DNA of 44,485 bases, from positions 1 through 44,485 of the forward strand of contig NZ_JAIVFS010000069.1 of the NCBI RefSeq assembly GCF_020829645.1, written 5' to 3'. The notes beneath the pieces were generated by a model. It had not been told where the DNA came from, made no database searches, and saw only the letters and a program-made list of their open reading frames with translations. This DNA is from Nostoc mirabile CHAB5784 (GTDB lineage Bacteria > Cyanobacteriota > Cyanobacteriia > Cyanobacteriales > Nostocaceae). A program made the translations under genes and the position numbers. Positions 7,807 through 15,215 of this stretch are shown here, piece by piece (positions within the stretch are counted from its first letter, which is position 1; each line of letters begins with the position of its first letter).

Positions 7807-9297
7807 TTAAAATCCTAAATCTACGGCAATGCGATGGGCACAAGCAAACCCAGAAAAAGCTACTGCATTCAACCCTTGACCCGGAAAGGTACTATCCCCT
7901 ACGCAATAAAGTCCTGGAATAGCTGTGCGATTAAAGGGCATATTCAATAACCCCCACAGCTTGCGCCGAGGAATTGGCCCATAAGTGCCATCCTGACGAC
8001 CCAAAAAGCGGCGATGGGTGCGGGGTGTCCCCACCTCCAGATAATCTAATCCAGCATCTAAGCCTGGAAAAATCTTCTCTAGGCGGTCAATAATTCGCCA
8101 AGCCGCCTCTTCTTTCTTCGCTTCATACTCACTCGGAGAAAGTTTTTGCCAATCATCAATCCAGTGAGGCGTAAATGCGTGAATGATGTGATATCCACTT
8201 GGTGCTAAATCTGGGTCAAGCAATGTGGGAATCGAAACGAAAACTGTGCCTTCCACTGCCGTCATCTTTTCCCAATCTTCCAGGAAAATATGGTGGCACT
8301 CTGTCCCTACAGGTAAAACTGACTCCTTTACCCCAATGTGCAAACTCAAGAAGCTTGAAGATTTTTGATAATTTTGTTGCCACTTTTTATCATTATCTGG
8401 CATTTCTTTTGCTGGTAATAATTGTTCAAATGTATCCCAGCGTGTAGCATTAGAAACTATGCGTTTACCCCGATATACTTTACCATTAGCCAGTTGTACA
8501 CCTACCGCTTTTCCCTGTTCTGTAAGAATTTTCGTGACTCTAGCTTGGTACTGAATCTTACCTCCAGCCTTCTCTAGACCTTCCACCAGTTTTTGGGCAA
8601 TTTGTCCCACTCCGCCTTTAGGATAGTTAACTCCGCCATAATGCCTGTCAGAAAAGACCATCCCAGCATTAATCATTGGTGTCATATCAGATGGAACCAC
8701 CGACCAGCAATAACATTCCATATCGATAAATTTCAATAATTGCGGGTCTTTAATATAGCGCCGCGCCACGTCCCCAGCATTTTGGGGCAGATACTTAGCT
8801 AAACCGAGACACGCCAAAGGATGCTGGAAAAATACTCGCAGTAGATACCGAGGTTCTTCCAGCGACAGCAAATCCATGCTGTTGAGACACTTGAATACTT
8901 TTTGGCATTCGTCATAAAAGCAACGAATCCCCTGGTCTTCATGAGGAAAATGAGCAATAAGATTTTGCAAAAATTTTTCATAAACCCGGTCAACCTTCAA
9001 GTTTAAACCTTGCGGTAGATGATAGTGAATCTGCACCGGATCTGCGATCGCTTCTTGGCTAACATTCACAGCTGATAAGGCGCGGGTGAGTAAATTAGTA
9101 GTGCCGTTCTGTCCCAGCCCAAAAATCATCGATGCGCCAACATCAAATCGATAGCCTTGGCGTTCAAAATAACCAGCGCTCCCACCTGGAATCAAATAAC
9201 GTTCCAGTACCAGCACTTTCGCTCCCTTCGCTGCTAACTGGGTCGCTGTTACTAATCCGCCAATCCCAGACCCAATCACGATCGCATCAATTGTCAT
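7807..9297 (-). CDS. crtH: Carotenoid (prolycopene) cis-trans isomerase CrtH
   Basis: A 496-residue FAD enzyme of the phytoene-desaturase-like family. It converts poly-cis lycopene to all-trans lycopene before cyclisation. The N-terminus has the dinucleotide-binding motif IVIGSGIGGLVTATQLAAKG followed by an acidic end of strand 2 (VLVLER). The C-terminus has GLYCVGDSTFPGQGLNAVAFSG, the FAD-contact segment of CRTISO/CrtH. Length matches the family. The start ATG (9297-9295) sits inside a heptamer repeat that also supplies an AAAGGA ribosome site. crtR, another carotenoid gene, lies far away at 41.4 kb, so the two are not an operon. Confidence 0.93.
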   Translation of the reverse strand: MTIDAIVIGSGIGGLVTATQLAAKGAKVLVLERYLIPGGSAGYFERQGYRFDVGASMIFGLGQNGTTNLLTRALSAVNVSQEAIADPVQIHYHLPQGLNLKVDRVYEKFLQNLIAHFPHEDQGIRCFYDECQKVFKCLNSMDLLSLEEPRYLLRVFFQHPLACLGLAKYLPQNAGDVARRYIKDPQLLKFIDMECYCWSVVPSDMTPMINAGMVFSDRHYGGVNYPKGGVGQIAQKLVEGLEKAGGKIQYQARVTKILTEQGKAVGVQLANGKVYRGKRIVSNATRWDTFEQLLPAKEMPDNDKKWQQNYQKSSSFLSLHIGVKESVLPVGTECHHIFLEDWEKMTAVEGTVFVSIPTLLDPDLAPSGYHIIHAFTPHWIDDWQKLSPSEYEAKKEEAAWRIIDRLEKIFPGLDAGLDYLEVGTPRTHRRFLGRQDGTYGPIPRRKLWGLLNMPFNRTAIPGLYCVGDSTFPGQGLNAVAFSGFACAHRIAVDLGF

Positions 9298-9323
9298 TTG
9301 TCATTTGTCCTTTGTCCTTTGTC
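9291..9323. repeat. Heptamer (STRR-like) repeat over the crtH start
   Basis: Four and a half copies of TTGTC(A/C)T run across the translation start of crtH. Read on the minus strand they give AAAGGACAAATGACAAATG ahead of the start codon, so the repeat itself provides the ribosome site and an extra out-of-frame ATG 7 bases upstream of the real one. Short tandemly repeated heptamers are typical of heterocystous cyanobacteria. A related array (CAATGAC units) lies at 9371-9397. Confidence 0.75.
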
Positions 9324-9629
9324 TAGAGTCCCTTGTTCTTTGTCTAGAGTCAATCAATATTTACTAATAACGAATGACCAATGACCAATGACTAATCAAA
9401 AAAAAGAGGGACGAGCCTGCTACTGCTGGCTAATCCCGTCTGCCGATCCTTAAAAGAGAGGAGAACACTGTATAAGAATATAACCTTGATTGAGAATTAA
9501 TGTCAACTACTAATGAAAAATTTTATCAATAAAATTGAGACTGTTAATTATCAGCTGTCAGCCGGATGCAGGAAAGAGTATTATGGTGTTTTCAGTTCTT
9601 ATATAATAAAAAAGCCCTAATTTCTGGCT
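9298..9629. other. Divergent intergenic region between crtH and upp
   Basis: It contains the two heptamer arrays and, at 9408-9437, a small nested hairpin (GGGA/TCCC outside, AGCC/GGCT inside). AT-rich sequence follows up to upp, with TATAATAAAAAAG at 9600-9613 as a possible promoter box close to the upp start. No riboswitch class was recognised. Confidence 0.4.
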
Positions 9630-10280
9630 ATGACGCTACAATTGCGCGTTTATGTTCCACCCCATCCCCTGATAAAACACTGGCTGGCAGTTGCCCGTGA
9701 TGCAGGCACACCTTCAGTATTATTTCGTAGTGCCATGACTGAGCTGGGAAGATGGCTGACTTATGAAGCTGCGCGAGACTGGTTGCCAACCCAAGAAACG
9801 ACAGTGCAGAGTCCCTTGGATACCTGTTTGGCAACCGTGATTGATCCGCAGATACCAGTAGCAGTAGTACCGATTCTGCGGGCTGGACTAGGATTACTTG
9901 AGGGAGCGCAGACTTTACTGCCTTTAGCATCGATTTACCATCTTGGTTTGGCGCGAGACGAAGAGACACTGCAACCTCATTGTTATCTGAACAAGTTACC
10001 AGAAAAATTTGACCCCGAAACACGAGTGTTAATTACCGATCCAATGTTGGCAACAGGAGGGTCGATGATGGCGACAATGGCAGAATTGACACAACGGGGT
10101 GCTGATCCAGCCTTGACCCGGATTGTTTGCGTAGTGGCGGCTGCACCAGCTTTGCAAAAATTGAGTGCAGCTTATCCAGGTTTAATAATTTACACGGCGA
10201 CTATTGACGAAAAACTTAACAGCAAGGGGTATATTGTACCGGGATTGGGAGATGCAGGCGATCGCATCTTTGGGACTTAA
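9630..10280 (+). CDS. upp: Uracil phosphoribosyltransferase
   Basis: A 216-residue salvage enzyme making UMP from uracil and PRPP. It shows the type I PRTase PRPP loop in VLITDPMLATGGSMMATM (about 131-148), the RAGLGLLEGAQTLLP segment (about 84-98), and the C-terminal uracil-binding region ending KGYIVPGLGDAGDRIFGT. Length and ends are typical. It is followed closely by a small glycine-zipper gene and yggT on the same strand, which may form a loose transcription unit ending at the terminator near 11150-11190. Confidence 0.95.
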   Translation: MTLQLRVYVPPHPLIKHWLAVARDAGTPSVLFRSAMTELGRWLTYEAARDWLPTQETTVQSPLDTCLATVIDPQIPVAVVPILRAGLGLLEGAQTLLPLASIYHLGLARDEETLQPHCYLNKLPEKFDPETRVLITDPMLATGGSMMATMAELTQRGADPALTRIVCVVAAAPALQKLSAAYPGLIIYTATIDEKLNSKGYIVPGLGDAGDRIFGT

Positions 10281-10355
10281 GCTACTATGCAGCTAGGGCA
10301 GGAAAATAGCATAACTACTGTAAAAGTTGCAAGGTTTGTTGAAGGCGGTAAAGAT

Positions 10356-10709
10356 ATGAGTCAACGAGATGGTTTTGGCAGTGGTTTTGTAGCAGGGGCG
10401 TTTGTCGGTGGCGTATTTGGCGGTGTTATCGGGGCACTGATTGCTTCTCGACGCAATCCAGAGTTGCTAGCAGAGGAGGAGACAGAACTGGCGGATAGCC
10501 AAGCCGAAGCGAAGAAAATAGCAGCAAAGCGGCGTCAGATGAAAGCCTCAGAAAGCGAGAACATCGGCATAGAAACGGCTAGGCGATCACTAGAAGATAA
10601 AATTGCCCAGCTAAATGCCACAATTGATGATGTGCGGAAGCAACTCGGAAATGTTAATAGCGGTTCACCTCAAGCAACTAATGACCGCCCCCTCACTAAA
10701 GACTCCTGA
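10356..10709 (+). CDS. Glycine-zipper membrane protein, function unknown
   Basis: A 117-residue protein from the ATG at 10356. An N-terminal hydrophobic Gly-rich stretch (GSGFVAGAFVGGVFGGVIGALIA) can span the membrane as a glycine zipper. A charged helical domain with coiled-coil character follows (about 36-100, rich in Glu, Ala, Lys), ending in a polar tail. A longer reading from 10287 is possible, but its extra 23 residues look non-coding. Similar small proteins are common in cyanobacteria near yggT. Role unknown. Confidence 0.7.
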   Translation: MSQRDGFGSGFVAGAFVGGVFGGVIGALIASRRNPELLAEEETELADSQAEAKKIAAKRRQMKASESENIGIETARRSLEDKIAQLNATIDDVRKQLGNVNSGSPQATNDRPLTKDS

Positions 10710-10836
10710 GGTTTGTTCAGGCGTGGTGAAAATGTCAAGTGTGGTAAGTGCTAAATCCGCAAACATCATGACATGGACTAAATTAAAATTAAAAGATAAG
10801 ACCGCGTTTGACACTTAGTAGGAAACAAAGCTATCC

Positions 10837-11094
10837 ATGAGTTTACTGATTACGACACTAGTTACCTTTGTCACCTTTTATAGCTATTTGCTACTTATCC
10901 GGGTTTTGTTGACCTGGTTCCCGACAATCAACTGGTATAACCAGCCATTTGCTGCTTTAGCCCAGATAACCGACCCTTATTTGAATCTATTCCGCTCCAT
11001 TATTCCCCCATTGGGCGGTATGGATTTTTCTCCGATCTTAGCTTTCTTCGCGCTCAACTTAGCTGGTGGCTTTCTGAGAGCCATTCCTTATTAA
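10837..11094 (+). CDS. YggT/Ycf19-family membrane protein
   Basis: An 85-residue protein with two membrane helices (about 4-24 and 63-82) and the family core LLLIRVLLTWFPTINWYNQPF, then ALAQITDPYLNLFRSIIPP. The R-x-L-L-(S/T)-W and TDP(Y/V)LxxFR motifs define YggT/Ycf19. These proteins are linked to osmotic shock in bacteria and to thylakoid or cytochrome b6f assembly in plants and cyanobacteria. It lies 127 bases after the glycine-zipper gene and ends before a good intrinsic terminator. Confidence 0.9.
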   Translation: MSLLITTLVTFVTFYSYLLLIRVLLTWFPTINWYNQPFAALAQITDPYLNLFRSIIPPLGGMDFSPILAFFALNLAGGFLRAIPY

Positions 11095-11148
11095 TTAGCC
11101 TGCTATCTATTCGTACAGAGATTTTGATTAGTACCCCAATAAAAATTT

Positions 11149-11190
11149 TTGTAGAGATGCCAATTGTAAAAGCGTCTCTACAATTTTTTT
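11149..11190 (+). terminator. Intrinsic terminator after the YggT gene
   Basis: TTGTAGAGATGC (11149-11160) pairs with GCGTCTCTACAA (11172-11183) with one G-T pair and an 11-base loop. It is followed directly by a run of T (to 11190). The position 55 bases after the YggT stop fits termination of that unit. Confidence 0.8.
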
Positions 11191-11227
11191 CAGGAGGAGT
11201 TCATCTACTCGCAATCAGAAAATCGAG

Positions 11228-11407
11228 TCAACGCCCTATCACTTTTACCACCGTGTAACCAAAAATCTTTTCGGCGGCTGGCTTCCAACCTCGAACCAGA
11301 AACTCAGTACTCCATTGGATTACCGCTATCGACGTTTGTTGAATCAGCAATGATAAGCGTTTTTGGGAGTTGCAAAGTGCAGCTTCAGCGCGTTTGCGAT
11401 CGCAGCA
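11228..11407 (-). pseudogene. PAS-domain sensor kinase remnant
   Basis: On the minus strand a frame without a start encodes DRKRAEAALCNSQKRLSLLI, then QQTSIAVIQWSTEF and GWKPAAEKIFGYTVVKVIGR, and stops at 11228. This matches the helical lead-in and first half of a PAS domain as found in cyanobacterial multi-PAS histidine kinases (QQT-x-AVI-x-W and W-x-PAAEKIFGYT). Nothing further of the kinase is present on either side. It is a small decayed piece. Confidence 0.6.
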
Positions 11408-11529
11408 AATTCGACTAAATACAACGGCTGATCTGTTTTGGAATCGTTGGTTACAAAGACACCGTAATCAACCGGAATCTGCTTTACTGAGTATATAGCG
11501 GTTTTCGTTTGCATGAAGTACATTTTTAA

Positions 11530-11934
11530 CCCTCACCCCCAAAATTTTGTGGAGCAGGCCTAAGATTCAAGCGAGATATTAAAATTGACTATCCGCAAAA
11601 TGTATCTCTGGGGAATAAAGTCTACATCGGCCCCAATGTCTTATTAGATGGTCGTGGTGGAATCACAATTGGCGAGAACATCACACTTGGGTTTAACGTT
11701 GTTATCCTTTCAGCAAACCACGACTATCAAAGTAATGATTTGCCATATCAACATAATGTCTACATTCATAAACCTGTTGTTATCGGTCGCAATGTTTGGA
11801 TTGGCGCAAATGTCCTAATTATTCCGGGAGTTTCCATTGGAGATGGTGCGATTGTGGCGGCTGGTACGGTTGTAAATGCTAACGTTAAGCCTTTAGCAAT
11901 TGTTGGAAATCAACCTATGAGAACAATTAAATAA
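11530..11934 (+). pseudogene. Hexapeptide-repeat acetyltransferase, N-terminally truncated
   Basis: The open frame runs from a stop at 11527-11529 to 11934 and encodes a left-handed beta-helix (LbH) acyltransferase: NVSLGNKVYIGPNVLLDGRG, ITIGENITLGFNVVILSANHDY (active-site His in the SANHD motif), then VVIGRNVWIGANVLIIPGVS and IGDGAIVAAGTVV. Homologues such as the maltose/WbbJ-type O-acetyltransferases have a longer N-terminus. Here the only ATG (11740) lies after the catalytic His, and the frame joins directly to non-coding CCCTCACCCCC sequence. It is most simply a truncated gene that once modified a sugar or exopolysaccharide. Confidence 0.6.
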
Positions 11935-11953
11935 TTCGTAATTCGTAATTCGT

Positions 11954-12001
11954 AAATTTTGTTTTGTAATGGGGATTTAACCCCAACACAAAACAAAATT
12001 T
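11954..12001. terminator. Strong hairpin downstream of the acetyltransferase remnant
   Basis: A 14-bp perfect stem (AAATTTTGTTTTGT, 11954-11967, with its complement at 11988-12001) holds an inner GGGG/CCCC pair (11971-11984). The right arm ends in TTTTT. It can act as a terminator. AATTCGTA octamer repeats flank it at 11933-11955 and again at 12095-12134. Confidence 0.55.
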
Positions 12002-12146
12002 TTATTGAACCGGGGGACTTAAACCCACGGAACTAGTTAAATACCGCGATAAAGAACACTATAAACAACTCCCCTGCAAGTAAGAAAGTTAGGATAATTC
12101 GTAATTCGTAATTCTTAATTAGTAATTCGTAATTATTACATGATAG

Positions 12147-12176
12147 TAGGGTGGGCATTTTAATCCTCACCCTACT
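12147..12176. terminator. Inverted repeat at the 3' end of the P450 gene
   Basis: GTAGGGTG and CACCCTAC form an 8-bp perfect stem with a 14-base loop just beyond the P450 stop codon. The same GTAGGGTGGGC word recurs in the hairpin at 22243, so it is a dispersed repeat that may have been recruited as a terminator. Confidence 0.5.
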
Positions 12177-12179
12177 TGC

Positions 12180-13649
12180 CTAAACGATGGCTGGTGTATT
12201 TGCACGCTTACTTTGAGGTGTTGCAACCATCCGCATTCCGGCCGGTGTGGCTATAGTTAACCCACGGCGCACAGGACGCACAGGACGTTTGTTCTCTAGC
12301 GATACTTGAAATTCTGACAAAATAGTTGCCAAGACGATTTTCATTTCATACTGGGCAAATGCCATTCCAATACAGCGACGATTACCGCCACCAAAGGGTA
12401 AATATTCATAAGGTGAATATTGTCTTTCTAAAAAGCGTTCTGGTTTGAACTGCTTTGATTGTGGGTAGACTTCTTCCCGATGATGTGCTAAATAAATGCT
12501 GGGGACGATTGCCGTTCCCTCTGGCAGTTCGTAGCCCATAATTTTAATTGGGGTCTTCACAATCCGCACGAAAGCAGTCATGGCAATTGGGTAAATTCGC
12601 AATGTTTCTTGGCACACTGCTGTCAAATAAGGGAATTTAGCCACAGTATTCAAATCGGGGTTAACTCCAATGGTGTTGAGTTCCTGTAGCAACTTTTCAC
12701 GCACCTCTGGTAAATGGTCAATCCAGTAAAAAGCCCATGTCAATGCAGAAGCGGTAGTTTCATGTCCTGCAACTAGCAGTGTCATTAACTCATCGTGTAA
12801 TTCTTCATCTGACATCGCTTGACCATCGTCATAACGAGCAGCCATCATCAAACTCAGGATATCTTGGCGATTTTGATCGGATTGGGCCCGACGTTCTCGA
12901 AGCAAAGCATAAATAAGTTGATCAATTTTTTGCCGTTGTTGCAGAATCCGACCCCACGGACTCCACGCACCGAAATCTTTTTGGATGAACCTGAAAAAGA
13001 AGGCGCTAGACATTACAGGCGAACTGATGAAGTCTAGTAAGTCACTTAGCGATCGCCTCAGTGACTCAAAAAGCTCTCCCTCATTTAAACCAAATACAAC
13101 CCGTAGGATAACACGCAAGGTGATTTCTTGCATCGACTCTCGGATCTTAAAAGGCTTGCCAATTTGCCATTGATTACTCACTTGTCGGGTTATTTCCTGG
13201 ATATCCTGACCATAAGCCCGCATCCTTTCGCCATGAAATGGAGGAGCAAGTAGTTGCCGTTGACGCTGGTGGCGATCGCCATCCGCTAACATAAAGGAGC
13301 GATCGCCAAGTAAAAATCTTAGTCCTATGTTCCCCCTGCCAACCTCAAAATGGTTGGAATCAGCAGTAAAAATCTGCTCAAGAGCTTGGGGTTGACTAAA
13401 GTAGACAAGATGGTTATCAGAGCGACTACTCCTAATGGTAAAACTGTCACCATAGATTTTGGCAAAATCATCCACATATTTTACAGGCTGACCAATAAAC
13501 TTGATCATCCGCAACCAGCGCGGCATTTGAGGCCCATCAGGCAAATTGTAAGTTGCTGTCATCGGAGTTTGTGGAATTGATGGCTTCTGAATTTTATTGT
13601 TACGAGTTTTCATGTTCTTGAGGCCCACATAAAGCGGTATATTCATCAT
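12180..13649 (-). CDS. Cytochrome P450 (CYP110-like)
   Basis: This monooxygenase shows all key P450 marks: the I-helix oxygen-activation motif AGHETT (294-299), ExxR as ETLR (348-351), PERF (403-406), and the haem-binding loop FGGGNRRCIG with the thiolate Cys at 426. Soluble bacterial class; cyanobacterial CYP110 enzymes act on fatty acids or terpenoids, but the substrate here is unknown. The 489-residue reading includes an N-terminal tail unlike the family; homology begins at TATYNLPDGPQMPRW, so the Met at residue 30 (13562) or 13 (13613) may be the true start. No strong ribosome site marks any of them. No ferredoxin partner gene is adjacent. Confidence 0.92.
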   Translation of the reverse strand: MMNIPLYVGLKNMKTRNNKIQKPSIPQTPMTATYNLPDGPQMPRWLRMIKFIGQPVKYVDDFAKIYGDSFTIRSSRSDNHLVYFSQPQALEQIFTADSNHFEVGRGNIGLRFLLGDRSFMLADGDRHQRQRQLLAPPFHGERMRAYGQDIQEITRQVSNQWQIGKPFKIRESMQEITLRVILRVVFGLNEGELFESLRRSLSDLLDFISSPVMSSAFFFRFIQKDFGAWSPWGRILQQRQKIDQLIYALLRERRAQSDQNRQDILSLMMAARYDDGQAMSDEELHDELMTLLVAGHETTASALTWAFYWIDHLPEVREKLLQELNTIGVNPDLNTVAKFPYLTAVCQETLRIYPIAMTAFVRIVKTPIKIMGYELPEGTAIVPSIYLAHHREEVYPQSKQFKPERFLERQYSPYEYLPFGGGNRRCIGMAFAQYEMKIVLATILSEFQVSLENKRPVRPVRRGLTIATPAGMRMVATPQSKRANTPAIV

Positions 13650-13685
13650 GGGGAGTAGGGAGTGGGGAGTAGGGAGTAGAGAGTG
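13650..13685. repeat. GGGAGTA heptamer repeat
   Basis: Tandem GGGAGT(A/G)G words, reading into GTAGAGAGTGG, form another STRR-type array just upstream of the P450 gene. A complementary array (CCCACTCCCTACTCCC) lies at 17736-17768 upstream of ccmK3 and similar words lie at 13790-13820. Confidence 0.6.
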
Positions 13686-13837
13686 GAAGAAAAGGATAAT
13701 AATTTATAATGACTAACTCAGTACTCAACACTCTTTCAAGTCAGTCCATCATCAAAAAATCCCACAACCAAAAATGAAAAAGATTTCTTCCCTACTCCCC
13801 ACCCCCCACTTCCCACTCCCTTTTCCTAGCTAAAGCA

Positions 13838-14470
13838 GTGCCAAAAATCATCGCTATTCTCAACGGTAAAGGAGGAGTCGGTAAAACGACCACCGCAGTC
13901 AATCTGGCTGCAAACTTTGCGAAGAAAAAAAAGGTACTGCTGATTGACGCAGATATTCAAGGTTCTGCCAGTTGGTGGTTTGGGCGCAGTCAGCAGGGAA
14001 TGGGATTTGATTTATCTCAAGAAACAGATCCTACACTTTTAGGTAATTTAGGAAAGATAACAGGTTACGATTTAGTAGTGGTGGATACGCCTCCCGCGCT
14101 GCGCTCTGAAGCATTAGTGGCGGTAGTTGCGATCGCAGATTATCTAGTTTTGCCTACACCCCCAGCCGCAATGGATTTAGCTATCCTAGTGGAAACAGTT
14201 AAGGAAGCCGTCATCCCCGTGGGAACTCCTCATCGGGTACTGCTTACCAAAGTTGATACGCGCAGTATCGGGGAAGCACTAGAAGCAAAAAACACTCTCA
14301 CTCGATTAGGTATTCCTGCTTGTAATACCTTTATCCGTGCTTATAAGGCTCATGAACGAGCGGCACTTGAGGGTGTAGCGATTAGTCAATGGCGAGGAAG
14401 TAATGCACGGGAGGCGGAGTTAGACTACCGCCGTGCAGCTGATGAATTACAGCGTGATTGGAGAAAATAA
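13838..14470 (+). CDS. mcdA: ParA/MinD-type ATPase, probable type 2 McdA (carboxysome positioning)
   Basis: A 210-residue P-loop ATPase starting at GTG 13838. It has the deviant Walker A KGGVGKTTT with the signature Lys (residue 11) and catalytic Lys (residue 16), Walker A' in LLIDADIQGSASWW, and Walker B as VVVDTPP. McdA proteins coat the nucleoid and, with McdB, spread carboxysomes along the cell; type 2 McdA keeps the signature Lys, as here. Support for this job is the next gene, a coiled-coil protein with a C-terminal Trp like McdB, 2 bases downstream, and ccmK3-ccmK4 3 kb away. The alternative is an orphan chromosome/plasmid ParA, or a BcsQ-like protein, less likely given the partner and the distance from the cellulose genes. 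Confidence 0.75.
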   Translation: MPKIIAILNGKGGVGKTTTAVNLAANFAKKKKVLLIDADIQGSASWWFGRSQQGMGFDLSQETDPTLLGNLGKITGYDLVVVDTPPALRSEALVAVVAIADYLVLPTPPAAMDLAILVETVKEAVIPVGTPHRVLLTKVDTRSIGEALEAKNTLTRLGIPACNTFIRAYKAHERAALEGVAISQWRGSNAREAELDYRRAADELQRDWRK

Positions 14471-14472
14471 TA

Positions 14473-15096
14473 ATGGCTAGGAAACAAAGTCTCTCTGACT
14501 TACTACAAGAAGAGGCGCAAAAATTTACACCCTCAGAAGGCGAATCTGCGATCGAAGTTACAGCACAAGAAATTGCCGAAGAACAGGCTTTATCAGATGA
14601 AGAATCCTCAGCCCAAACACCTGAGCCAAATTCTACTAAGCGCACAAGCCCAACTAAGGCTGATTTAGAAGCAACTGTCAAAGAGTTGACAGCTAATCTG
14701 GAAAAAAGCCATAAAAATGAAGTATCTCTTGGGCAAGAAATTGCTGATTTGCAATCAAAATTATCTAAACAAAAAACATTAGCATCAGAACAAAAATCAT
14801 TAGTAGAACAGGTAACAAAAGAACTTGACGAAACCAAAAAAACAGCGCTGCAACTAGCAGAAGCAAATTCCAAGCTTATAGAAGAAATTAATGCTTTAAA
14901 ACAAACAGCAGAAGATAATTCTAAACTTGCTGTAGCCGTAAAAGAAACTAGTGCTATAAAACCCGTAAAAGAACACTACAATCCACTTAACTACAAAAAA
15001 TCACATCGGTCATCAGAAAAACTAGCTCAAAATCAACCACAAAATCAACCAAATGAGTATCCTGAGAGTTCTAATGAGATGTGGTTACTTGACTAG
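14473..15096 (+). CDS. mcdB: Coiled-coil partner of the ParA ATPase, probable McdB
   Basis: A 207-residue low-complexity protein. A basic N-terminal tip (MARKQSLSDLL) leads to an acidic region, a long coiled coil (about 58-150, rich in Leu, Glu, Lys, Gln), a Gln/Asn-rich segment (QNQPQNQPN) and the C-terminus NEMWLLD with a Trp four residues from the end. As remembered from published surveys, McdB proteins are disordered, carry a coiled coil and Gln-rich stretches and keep one invariant Trp near the C-terminus; the layout here matches. The ATG at 14473 lies 2 bases after the mcdA stop, indicating translational coupling. McdB binds carboxysomes and stimulates McdA. Confidence 0.7.
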   Translation: MARKQSLSDLLQEEAQKFTPSEGESAIEVTAQEIAEEQALSDEESSAQTPEPNSTKRTSPTKADLEATVKELTANLEKSHKNEVSLGQEIADLQSKLSKQKTLASEQKSLVEQVTKELDETKKTALQLAEANSKLIEEINALKQTAEDNSKLAVAVKETSAIKPVKEHYNPLNYKKSHRSSEKLAQNQPQNQPNEYPESSNEMWLLD

Positions 15097-15130
15097 TACA
15101 GCTTGACACAAATCCAGCTACGATTAACCA

Positions 15131-15154
15131 GACAAGGGGCAAAATCCCCTTGTC
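15131..15154. terminator. Hairpin after the mcdAB-like pair
   Basis: GACAAGGGG (15131-15139) and CCCCTTGTC (15146-15154) form a perfect 9-bp stem with a 6-base loop, 35 bases after the stop. No T run follows, so it may protect the 3' end rather than terminate. It lies between convergent genes. Confidence 0.55.
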
Positions 15155-15215
15155 AAAGGTAGGCAAAATTCCGCCAGAGTGTACTATAATCATTCAATCA
15201 GATAAAGCTTACTTA

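Noticed and set aside
9408..9437. A riboswitch ahead of upp
   Set aside because: The nested hairpin is short and no conserved aptamer core was recognised.
13838..14470. BcsQ (cellulose-associated ParA-like protein)
   Set aside because: It lies about 8 kb from the bcs operon, on the other strand, and is paired with a McdB-like gene instead.
14382..14873. A minus-strand frame of 163 codons opposite the McdB-like gene
   Set aside because: Ser/Cys-rich complement of a Lys/Glu/Ala-rich coiled coil; a typical antisense artefact.
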